This document shows, one piece after another, positions 1-6,821 of a stretch of 37,167 nt of DNA. Made by a program: the position numbers and the translations under genes. Source of the DNA: DASQJJ01 sp035631115 (GTDB lineage: Bacteria > Patescibacteriota > Microgenomatia > Levybacterales > UBA12049); NCBI GenBank assembly GCA_035631115.1, contig DASQJJ010000056.1, positions 1-37,167 of the forward strand, read 5' to 3'. How positions within the stretch are numbered: position 1 is the first letter of the stretch; the number at the start of each line of letters is the position of its first letter. The notes beneath the pieces were generated by a model. It made no database searches and was not told where the DNA came from. It worked only from the letters and a program-made list of their open reading frames with translations.

Positions 1-1
1 C

Positions 2-20
2 ATTCTGGCTTGTCCAGAAT
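2..20. repeat. Short palindrome, CTTGT-loop family
   Basis: A 7-bp perfect stem (ATTCTGG / CCAGAAT) closes a CTTGT loop. The identical 19 bases recur at 29682-29700 inside a minor pilin gene, so this is a dispersed repeat and not a local terminator. It sits directly outside the larger inverted-repeat element at 27-170. Confidence 0.8.
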
Positions 21-26
21 CAATAG

Positions 27-170
27 TAGTCAGTAGTCTACTCAATTTTGGGATGACGTTCGCTCCAAGCTCACTCAATGGGATTCGATTACCGGGAGTT
101 ATCTTAGTACGAATAATATCGAACAATCGAATTCCAAAGCACCCAAGAATTGAGAATAGCCTACTGCCTA
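27..170. repeat. Dispersed 144-bp inverted-repeat element, copy A
   Basis: The ends are imperfect inverted repeats: 27-52 matches the reverse complement of 142-170 with a two-base and a one-base gap. An inner pair, 83-90 with 125-132, is perfect. It aligns along its length with 20764-20910; the stretch TGACGTTCGCTCCAAGCTCACT is shared, but many paired positions differ in a compensated way. It has no coding capacity, so it is MITE-like or an RNA-structured element. The rest of 171-257 is AT-rich with no gene. Confidence 0.75.
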
Positions 171-257
171 CATTTTAAACAATCTAACAATGTAGTAATT
201 TTGGCATCTGTTAATTTCTTAACATTTCCTCTTCTTTTGTCAAAAATTATCTAAAAA

Positions 258-287
258 TTGACTCTTTTTAGCCAGAAATAGTATACT
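258..287 (+). promoter_or_regulatory. Promoter of the M20-acs-xfp operon
   Basis: TTGACT (258-263), an 18-bp spacer and TATACT (282-287) form a good sigma-70-type promoter. The chosen ATG lies only 11 bases downstream of the -10 box, so the leader would be about 4-6 nt. TTTTGTCAAA (235-244) stands 13 bp upstream of the -35, exactly as in front of the second M20 gene (6669-6678). Confidence 0.7.
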
Positions 288-298
288 TGTGGGATATA

Positions 299-1414
299 AT
301 GAATCTTCTTGATCGCTTGTCTGCTCTTGTAGCTATCGACTCTCACTCTTCAACAGATAACACTCCCATTATTTCCCTTTTACAAAGTTGGTTTGCCGAC
401 TATTCAACAGAAATTCAGGAGTGGAAAAGAGAAGACGGCGTACAGGGAAAAAATCTATTGGTAACTATTCCTGGGAAAAGTAAAGAGAAAACCCTTGTTT
501 TTGTTGGGCATACCGATACTGTTCCATCTAGTCCCTCATGGTCAACAGACCCACTAAAAGTTGTCGAAAAGGATGGAAAGCTCTATGGTCTGGGCACATG
601 TGACACCAAGGGTGGCATTGCGGCAGTTATAGAAGCTGCTTTTACACTTACAGAAAAGCCGTCATACGATACTGTTTTAGTTTTTGATGGGGACGAGGAG
701 ATGTCCAGTGTTGGAGCCATTACCTATCAGAAATCACTTTCGCTAAAAAATCCCCTTTTTATTTGTTTGGAACCAACATTTCAGCAGGTTCATATTGGGC
801 AGCGTGCACTTCTTAAATGCACGCTTATTGCCAAAGGGCAAGCAATTCATGCAGGACAAGCAACTCCGGAAAATAGTGCAATGAATAATGCAATTAATAA
901 AATGCATCACATTATGTCTATGCTTATTGACGATGCAAAAGAATTAGGAAAGCAGTCAGATCCCCTTTTGGGAAGTAATACCCAAAACTTTGGAATAATT
1001 CAAGGAGGTACAGCGCGGAATGTATTTGCATCTTCATGCCAAGTAGTCTTTGAAAGACGACTCCTAACTAGCCTAAATCCCCAAAAAGAATTTGAAAGAC
1101 TCTCTTCTCTTATTCAAAAAGTAGAGCCAGATGTACAACTTGTTTTAGACCAAATCGAGCCAGGATTTTCTACAAAAGAAGATGATCCTTTTGTCCAAAA
1201 TGTTTTGTCTGCTGTGAAGAAAGTATATCCAGCATCCATTACTGCTGCATTTCCTGCTTGGTCAGAGGCTGGACTTGTTTCTCAAAATGGTCCTGCAGTT
1301 ATTGTTGGTCCTGGAGACATCGCAAAAAATGCACATAGGGCAAATGAATATGTAGAAAAAGAAGAGTTACTTTCGTATGTTACAATATTTCAAGATATTT
1401 TATTACAAAAATAA
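299..1414 (+). CDS. M20-family metallo-amidohydrolase (ArgE/DapE-like)
   Basis: Likely a cytosolic di-zinc peptidase or deacylase of 371 residues. The M20 signature is complete: GHTDTV (His71, Asp73), CDTKGG (bridging Asp102), DGDEE (catalytic Glu133, metal-binding Glu134), the LEP motif (Glu148) and a C-terminal His in KNAHRANEY. The dimerisation (lid) domain lies at about 170-280. The TTG at 287 overlaps the -10 box, so the ATG at 299 is preferred; there is no SD. It is first in an operon, with acs starting 1 bp after its stop. Whether the substrate is N-acetyl-ornithine, succinyl-diaminopimelate or a peptide cannot be read from the sequence, and no arginine or lysine biosynthesis genes are nearby, so peptide scavenging is plausible. 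Confidence 0.85.
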   Translation: MNLLDRLSALVAIDSHSSTDNTPIISLLQSWFADYSTEIQEWKREDGVQGKNLLVTIPGKSKEKTLVFVGHTDTVPSSPSWSTDPLKVVEKDGKLYGLGTCDTKGGIAAVIEAAFTLTEKPSYDTVLVFDGDEEMSSVGAITYQKSLSLKNPLFICLEPTFQQVHIGQRALLKCTLIAKGQAIHAGQATPENSAMNNAINKMHHIMSMLIDDAKELGKQSDPLLGSNTQNFGIIQGGTARNVFASSCQVVFERRLLTSLNPQKEFERLSSLIQKVEPDVQLVLDQIEPGFSTKEDDPFVQNVLSAVKKVYPASITAAFPAWSEAGLVSQNGPAVIVGPGDIAKNAHRANEYVEKEELLSYVTIFQDILLQK

Positions 1415-1415
1415 T

Positions 1416-3170
1416 ATGACTCAGACTGTAAAAAGCATAAAAAAAGATTTACTCGCACTAAAGAAATCCCCCAATTTGGATGACTATGACAAGGTATATG
1501 CATCTTTTTCTTGGGAAGATAAAGAAAAAGAATTAGTAACCTTTTTTGAAGATGGTACCCTGAATGCTGCCTACAATATGGTAGACAGACATGTCGAAAA
1601 AGGCATGGGAGATAAAGTTGCACTGCGCTTTCTTAGTGCAACTGGAGAAAAAGAAAATTACACATTTTTGGATTTTAAAAAATCATCTAATAAGTTTGCC
1701 AATGTTTTGGCGTCTCTGGGTGTACGTAAGGGAGATAGGTTTTTTATTTTTCTTCCCTCTATTCCAGAAAGATCTGTTGCTTTTTTAGGAGGGCTCAAGC
1801 TGGGAGCAATTGTTGGGACAATGTTTGCTGCGTTTCAAGAAGCAGCGCTTTTAGATAGATTACTGGACAGTAAAGCAAAAATACTTATTACCAATGCTGT
1901 TCTTTTTCCTAGAATTGAAAAAATTTGGAAAGATTTACCAGATTTGGAAAAAGTAATCATTGTGGAAAGAGGGTCAGTCACCCATCCTAAGGGGGACAAT
2001 ATTGTTAGCTACAACTCGCTTATGGAAAAGCAGTCAGAGGATTTTGCTGTTGCACATCTTGCAAAAGAAGATTTTTCCTACATGCTGTATACCTCTGGAA
2101 CAACTGGTAAACCAAAAGGTGTTGTCCATTCTCACTTTGATATTTTACAAGCAATGGTAACCAGTCTTTATGTACTGGATTTGCATGATGACGATGTCTA
2201 TTGGTGTACCGCAGACTTGGGTTGGGTAACCGGTGTTGTGTACGGAGCCCTCGGTCCGTGGTGTCTTGGAATTACGCAAGTCATGTTTGAGGGGAAATTC
2301 TCTCCAGAGAATTGGTACACAGTCCTTCAAGACGAAAAAGTAACTGTATGGTATACAGCACCAACTGCAATAAGGATGCTTATGGGGTCACCAGTAAAGC
2401 CAAAAGACTACAATCTTTCAGCACTTCGACATCTGTGTAGTGTTGGTGAGCCACTCAATCCAGAAGCAATTTGGTGGGGACTTGAAGAATTTGGTCTTGC
2501 TTTCCATGATACCTGGTGGCAAACAGAGCAAGGTGGAATTTCTATTACCAATTATCCGGTAATGGATGTGAGGCCTGGCTCTATGGGAAAGCCTTTGCCT
2601 GGAGTAAAAGCGGCAATTATAGATGACAATGGGGAAGAATTGGGAGATGAGTTGGAAGGTAATTTAGCTCTAGATCCATCAAGTGTAAGTTCTCTGATGA
2701 AGGAGATTTGGGGCAACGAAGAAAAATTTAAATTATATTTTCTTCATGGTTGGTATCTGTCGGGAGATAGAGCAAAGAGAGATAGCGATGGGTATTATTG
2801 GTTTGTTGGGAGAGCAGATGATGTTATTAAGACAATGGGAGAGCGCGTTGGACCATTCGAGGTAGAAAGCTCGTTGGTGGAATGCGAGGAAGTTGTGGAG
2901 GCGGGAGTTATTGGTAAGCCGGACGAGCTTCGAGGAGAAATTATTAAAGCATTTGTTGTCCTTAAGCCTGGGATTGAGCCAACAGACGAGTTAAAGGAAA
3001 AGCTTCGTCTTCATGTAAAAAATCATTTGGCAGGACACGCATATCCGAGAGAAATTGCATTTATCGATAAATTGCCAAAGACTCGCTCAGGGAAAATTAT
3101 GCGACGACTTCTTAAATCCCGTGAGATGGGACTGCCAGAAGGCGATACCTCCACACTTGAAGATTATTAA
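1416..3170 (+). CDS. acs: Acetyl-CoA synthetase, AMP-forming
   Basis: Activates acetate with ATP and CoA to acetyl-CoA, AMP and PPi. The 584-residue protein carries the adenylate-forming P-loop YTSGTTGKPKG (about 226-235), the Acs-type stretches WCTADLGWVTG and DTWWQTEQGG, the hinge region GRADDVIKTMGERVGP, and the C-terminal PKTRSGKIMRR with the catalytic lysine near 560, the residue that protein acetylation silences in this family. It is shorter than the roughly 650-residue enteric enzyme, mostly at the N-terminus. The ATG at 1416 follows the preceding stop by 1 bp, with no SD; an upstream in-frame ATG at 1377 lies inside the M20 gene and is unlikely. Its pairing with phosphoketolase points to C2 metabolism. 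Confidence 0.92.
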   Translation: MTQTVKSIKKDLLALKKSPNLDDYDKVYASFSWEDKEKELVTFFEDGTLNAAYNMVDRHVEKGMGDKVALRFLSATGEKENYTFLDFKKSSNKFANVLASLGVRKGDRFFIFLPSIPERSVAFLGGLKLGAIVGTMFAAFQEAALLDRLLDSKAKILITNAVLFPRIEKIWKDLPDLEKVIIVERGSVTHPKGDNIVSYNSLMEKQSEDFAVAHLAKEDFSYMLYTSGTTGKPKGVVHSHFDILQAMVTSLYVLDLHDDDVYWCTADLGWVTGVVYGALGPWCLGITQVMFEGKFSPENWYTVLQDEKVTVWYTAPTAIRMLMGSPVKPKDYNLSALRHLCSVGEPLNPEAIWWGLEEFGLAFHDTWWQTEQGGISITNYPVMDVRPGSMGKPLPGVKAAIIDDNGEELGDELEGNLALDPSSVSSLMKEIWGNEEKFKLYFLHGWYLSGDRAKRDSDGYYWFVGRADDVIKTMGERVGPFEVESSLVECEEVVEAGVIGKPDELRGEIIKAFVVLKPGIEPTDELKEKLRLHVKNHLAGHAYPREIAFIDKLPKTRSGKIMRRLLKSREMGLPEGDTSTLEDY

Positions 3171-3171
3171 T

Positions 3172-5922
3172 ATGAATGACATCGAAAGTCTTAAGAAATT
3201 TGTCAGGGCGGCAAATTATCTATCGGTAACGCAAATTTATCTTCAGGATAATTTTCTACTACGAAGAGATTTGGAATATAAGGATATTAAAAAAAAGTTA
3301 TTTGGTCATTGGGGAACATGTCCTGGTATTAATTTTGTCTATGCAAATGTTAACTACCTCGTAAAAAAATCCAAGCAGTCTACGATTTTTGTCTTAGGTC
3401 CTGGTCATGGATTCCCTGCATTACAAGCCAACCTATTTATGGAAGGGACCCTCGCGAAGTATTACAAAGATGCAACTGTGGACGCAAAAGGAATAGGATA
3501 TGTATCAAAAATGTTTAGTTGGCCATATGGATTTTCTAGTCACAGCAATCCAGAAGCACCAGGGCTAATTCTCGAAGGTGGAGAGTTGGGCTATAGCTTG
3601 GCAACAGCATATGGTGCAATTTTGGACAACCCAGACCTCTTAGCAGTCTGCATGATAGGAGATGGAGAAGCAGAAACAGGTCCTATTAATACCGCGTGGC
3701 ATATTAATAAGCTCATAGATCCTGCTATAAATGGAGCAGTGTTGCCGATACTTCATGTAAATGGATATAAGATTTCTGGCCCAACGTATTATGGAAGAAT
3801 GTCGGATGAAGAGCTGACACATCTATTTACAGGATTTGGATACGAGCCATTCTTTGTGCGGGGAGAAAATATTTACGAAGATATGGCACAAGTAATGGAC
3901 ACATGTCTCAAAAAAATTCATGACATACAAAAAAATGCACGAAATGGGGAGTATCTTAAGCCCCGCTTTCCTATGATAATTCTGCAGACCCCTAAAGGGT
4001 GGACAGGGCCTAAGGAAATTGATGAAGAGCAAATAGAAGGCAGTATAAAAGCGCACCAGGTTGTTGCGCCAAATGCACGAAAAGATACAGAGGAGCGAGT
4101 TGTTATTCAAAAATGGTTAGAGTCCTATCATTTTGAAGAGTTATTTAATGAAAAAGGTTTTAGTAAAGACATTCAAAATATTTTGCCACCGGAGAGTTTG
4201 CGGATTGGTAACAATCCCCATGTATACAGCAAAAAAATATATAAGAATTTAAAACTCCCAGATATTAAAAAATATGCAAAGGAAGTAAAGTCGCCAGGCC
4301 TTCTTGGGTCTAATAGTATGCGTACAGCAGGAGAATACTTGCGAGATGTATTTAAAGAAAACACAAAAGAAAAGAATTTCCGGCTTTTCTCCCCAGACGA
4401 GACCTATTCCAATAGGCTAGATAGTGTTTTCCAAGCAACATCTCGAGCATGGGTATGGCCACAAGACGAAAACGATAAGCATATGAGTCGAGATGGTAGG
4501 GTTATGGAAATGTTGTCAGAGCATAACTTACATGGACTTACACAGGGGTATGTCCTTACCGGGCGTCATGCAATTTTTACCACATACGAGGCATTTGCCC
4601 AAATATTTAGCAGTATGACACACCAATACGAAAAATTCCTCTCTGTTGCGCGGAATATTTCTTGGCGAGGAGATATGGCATCTCTTAATTTTATGTTGTC
4701 ATCTGTACTTTGGAGACAAGAGCATAACGGATTTACTCATCAGAATCCTTCCTTTGTCAGCGGCATGCTCGAAAAGCATGATTGCAATATTCAGGCGTAC
4801 TATCCAATCGATGACAATTCTATGTTAGTAACGCTTAAAGAGTGTCTGCAGTCGCAAAAACAAATAAATATGATTACTGCAGGCAAAACAGTCGAGCCGC
4901 GCTGGCTCTCGTTACAGCAAGCAGAAGAGGCACTAGAAAAAGGTGGTGTTGTCTTGGATTTTGCAAGTCAAAAAGACGCAGATATTATTATGGTTGGTAT
5001 TGGAGACTACACAACAAAAGAAGCAGCAGCAGCAATAGAGCTTTTGCACTATACTGTACCGGAAATCCGAGTAAAATTTGTAAATATTCTCAGACTCCGT
5101 GGTAAGTGTAGTTGTCCAGATAAAAAACATGCGCAAATAGATAATGTAGAGCAATTTTTTGGAGAAAGTGTGCCAGTAATTATTAATTTCCATGGGTATC
5201 CTGAGACAATAGAATCAATGCTTCTGCATGTACAAAATCCTTCGAGATTTTCTGTGCATGGGTATATCGAGCAAGGTGGTACCACGACAGCCTTTGACAT
5301 GATGACTCGTAATAAGACGGATAGATACCATTTAGCCCAAGACATTGTAGGGAAAATGCGAGTAGCAGGAAAAATTTCAGAAGAAAAAGCAACTGCGCTT
5401 ATGCAGCAATACGAAGAAAGCTTAGAGCGGCATAAAGCGTATATAATAGAATATGGAGCAGACCCAATAGAATTTGACGAGTGGCATTGGGACGAAAGGA
5501 ATTACAAAATGGATGATAAAGTACAATTAAATTTACTTCAAAATGCCAAAACAATTGCGTTGGTTGGCTTGTCTGACGACCCAGATAGATACAGTAATAA
5601 AGTTGGAGAATATTTGCAGTCTCAAGGAATGCGGATTGTACCGGTCAATCCCAAAATAGACTCTGCCTTAGGAGAAAAGTCTTATGCGTCTCTTCTAGAT
5701 ATTCCTGATAGTGAAAAGGTTGATATTGTGGCTATATATCGCAGGTCTGAGGAAGTTATGCAGCCTGTTAAAGATGCAATACAAAAAGGTATTAAGACAA
5801 TTTGGTTTGCAGAAGGCGTACGAAATTCCGAGGTAGAAAATTATGCAAAAGAAAAAGGGGTGACTATTGTCTCTGATTTTTGTATTATGAAAGTCCACCA
5901 AAAACTCCAGGCAAAAGGCTAA
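3172..5922 (+). CDS. xfp: Phosphoketolase fused to a C-terminal CoA-binding domain
   Basis: The 916-residue protein has a full-length thiamine-diphosphate phosphoketolase (about 1-778), which cleaves xylulose-5-P or fructose-6-P with phosphate to acetyl-phosphate. Seen: RAANYLSV near the N-terminus, GHWGTCPG, GPGHGFPA (about 77-84) and the ThDP/Mg motif GDGEAETGP (about 163-171). Residues 780-916 are a Rossmann-type CoA-binding domain of the YccU/CoA_binding_2 family (TIALVGLSDDP, VPVNP, GEKSYASLLDIP). An internal ATG at 5509 opens this domain and is preceded by AAAGGA (5495-5500), so it may also be made alone. The gene starts 1 bp after acs and its stop overlaps the convergent gene's stop by 4 bp. 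No acetate kinase or phosphotransacetylase is present in the window. The domain's function in the fusion is unknown. Confidence 0.9.
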   Translation: MNDIESLKKFVRAANYLSVTQIYLQDNFLLRRDLEYKDIKKKLFGHWGTCPGINFVYANVNYLVKKSKQSTIFVLGPGHGFPALQANLFMEGTLAKYYKDATVDAKGIGYVSKMFSWPYGFSSHSNPEAPGLILEGGELGYSLATAYGAILDNPDLLAVCMIGDGEAETGPINTAWHINKLIDPAINGAVLPILHVNGYKISGPTYYGRMSDEELTHLFTGFGYEPFFVRGENIYEDMAQVMDTCLKKIHDIQKNARNGEYLKPRFPMIILQTPKGWTGPKEIDEEQIEGSIKAHQVVAPNARKDTEERVVIQKWLESYHFEELFNEKGFSKDIQNILPPESLRIGNNPHVYSKKIYKNLKLPDIKKYAKEVKSPGLLGSNSMRTAGEYLRDVFKENTKEKNFRLFSPDETYSNRLDSVFQATSRAWVWPQDENDKHMSRDGRVMEMLSEHNLHGLTQGYVLTGRHAIFTTYEAFAQIFSSMTHQYEKFLSVARNISWRGDMASLNFMLSSVLWRQEHNGFTHQNPSFVSGMLEKHDCNIQAYYPIDDNSMLVTLKECLQSQKQINMITAGKTVEPRWLSLQQAEEALEKGGVVLDFASQKDADIIMVGIGDYTTKEAAAAIELLHYTVPEIRVKFVNILRLRGKCSCPDKKHAQIDNVEQFFGESVPVIINFHGYPETIESMLLHVQNPSRFSVHGYIEQGGTTTAFDMMTRNKTDRYHLAQDIVGKMRVAGKISEEKATALMQQYEESLERHKAYIIEYGADPIEFDEWHWDERNYKMDDKVQLNLLQNAKTIALVGLSDDPDRYSNKVGEYLQSQGMRIVPVNPKIDSALGEKSYASLLDIPDSEKVDIVAIYRRSEEVMQPVKDAIQKGIKTIWFAEGVRNSEVENYAKEKGVTIVSDFCIMKVHQKLQAKG

Positions 5923-6584
5923 GACAAATTTTGGATTGGGAAAAGGCCTTTAAGAATTGCAAATGCTTGATTAACATCTTTATCTTCTAGAATAAGTGTC
6001 AACTCTACATATGTAGAGACTACTTCAATAAGATTTATTCCTTCCCATGCTAACGATTTAAGAAAGAAATAAACAGTCCCTGATGCATAAGAATATTCTT
6101 TTGGCATGCGAATAGTAATTGCGGACAAATTTTCAAATTTAGCCAGGACTGATTCTCCTTTTAGATTTTCCTCTAAAATATCTTGTGCGTCGCGAGAGGC
6201 AATAATAGTTGTTTCAGATAACCCTTCGGTAAGAGTAAAAAAATATTTGTTGTTGGAATGGTGCAAGTCTAATATTTTTGAAACATTCTTAGAAAGCGTT
6301 GGTGAATTGGCAACAGTAATATCTATTAGATTAGACCTAACAATCATCTCTGGAGTGCTGACAAAAATAGTGAGCGGTGCAAATTTTGGCTTTATATCTG
6401 TAGCAATCCTCTTAATTGCCATAATAATGGCTGCATTACTTACCTTTTTCATAAGCGTTTTTTCTAGTTCTGGCTTTATATAGCGGGCAAGGGAAGAATA
6501 ATTAATTAAGTCCTTACTCATTGCCTCGGTAAGGTAGCGGGACCTTTCTATAATTGTTTTGGTAGCTTCTGGGACCGTATACAT
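5919..6584 (-). CDS. ACT-domain protein with N-terminal helical domain
   Basis: A 221-residue protein. Residues 1-60 are helical and resemble a small winged-helix-like module (NYSSLARYIKPELE, then NAAIIMAIKRIATDI). The rest looks like two ACT-type beta-alpha folds, the second containing YSYASGTVYFFLKSLAWEGINLIEV, which resembles the ACT regulatory domains of aspartate kinases. There is no kinase domain, so a stand-alone amino-acid-sensing regulator is likely. Similar HTH-plus-ACT proteins are known to me mainly from archaea; that is recollection and was not searched. The ATG at 6584 follows a 5' leader with a strong hairpin (6604-6624). Its stop TAG overlaps the xfp stop. Confidence 0.6.
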   Translation of the reverse strand: MYTVPEATKTIIERSRYLTEAMSKDLINYSSLARYIKPELEKTLMKKVSNAAIIMAIKRIATDIKPKFAPLTIFVSTPEMIVRSNLIDITVANSPTLSKNVSKILDLHHSNNKYFFTLTEGLSETTIIASRDAQDILEENLKGESVLAKFENLSAITIRMPKEYSYASGTVYFFLKSLAWEGINLIEVVSTYVELTLILEDKDVNQAFAILKGLFPIQNLS

Positions 6585-6603
6585 AGTTTTTTCCTTTTTC
6601 CTT

Positions 6604-6624
6604 CCTTCTCCTCGCAGGAGAAGG
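6604..6624. repeat. Perfect 9-bp palindrome in the 5' leader of the ACT gene
   Basis: CCTTCTCCT and AGGAGAAGG pair perfectly around a 3-base loop. It lies between the minus-strand promoter and the ATG at 6584. The flanking text (CTAGGATGAGG) resembles a common dispersed intergenic repeat of bacteria. As RNA on the minus strand it would form a stable hairpin about 20 nt before the start codon. Confidence 0.7.
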
Positions 6625-6647
6625 CTAGGATGAGGTTTCTTGTTAAA

Positions 6648-6677
6648 ATCTTAACAGTTTCTAACCATTTTTGTCAA
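6648..6677 (-). promoter_or_regulatory. Probable promoter of the ACT-domain gene
   Basis: On the minus strand TTGACA (6672-6677) and TAAGAT (6648-6653) are separated by 18 bp. The -35 box is part of the TTTTGTCAAA motif shared with the upstream region of the first operon. It is divergent from the promoter at 6692-6719. Confidence 0.5.
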
Positions 6678-6691
6678 ATATTCCAAGAAAA

Positions 6692-6719
6692 TTGACTATG
6701 TATTTTAGCCCGCTATAAT
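6692..6719 (+). promoter_or_regulatory. Promoter of the peptidase-lysS-rdgB-serS operon
   Basis: TTGACT (6692-6697), a 16-bp spacer and TATAAT (6714-6719). Transcription would start near 6726, just before the leader-peptide ATG at 6729. It has the same TTTTGTCAAA-N13-TTGACT arrangement as the promoter at 258. Confidence 0.75.
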
Positions 6720-6728
6720 AGGACAACT

Positions 6729-6773
6729 ATGAGCATACACATACAAATAAAGAAAGGAGAAAAAGTCTTGTAA
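6729..6773 (+). CDS. Putative 14-residue leader peptide
   Basis: A short open frame MSIHIQIKKGEKVL begins nine bases after a consensus -10 box, so it would sit almost at the 5' end of the mRNA without an SD. It has Lys at codons 8, 9 and 12 and Ile at 3, 5 and 7. Its TAA (6771-6773) is immediately followed by the 5' arm of an antiterminator-like hairpin. A ribosome at the stop codon would cover that arm; one stalled at codons 8-9 would leave it free. The operon encodes LysRS, so sensing of charged tRNA-Lys is an attractive inference. Lys and Ile are common in AT-rich sequence, so the composition alone is weak evidence. Confidence 0.45.
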   Translation: MSIHIQIKKGEKVL

Positions 6774-6821
6774 CGAGGAGTTCTTTTGATGACTTAAGAA
6801 CCCTCGCAAGAGGGATTTTTT
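6774..6821 (+). promoter_or_regulatory. Attenuator: overlapping antiterminator and terminator hairpins
   Basis: Hairpin 1 pairs 6774-6785 with 6796-6806 (11 bp, one bulged A, 10-nt loop). Hairpin 2 pairs CCCTC (6801-6805) with GAGGG (6810-6814) across a GCAA tetraloop and is followed by six T (6816-6821) that run into the ATG at 6822. Both use 6801-6805, so they exclude each other. GAGGG is also the only SD-like sequence before the peptidase start, so hairpin 2 could act by termination, by masking the start site, or both. Confidence 0.6.

Noticed and set aside
6774..6821. T-box riboswitch for LysRS
   Set aside because: The hairpins fit attenuation, but the leader is far too short and has no T-box core (UGGNACCGCG-like) and no specifier stem.
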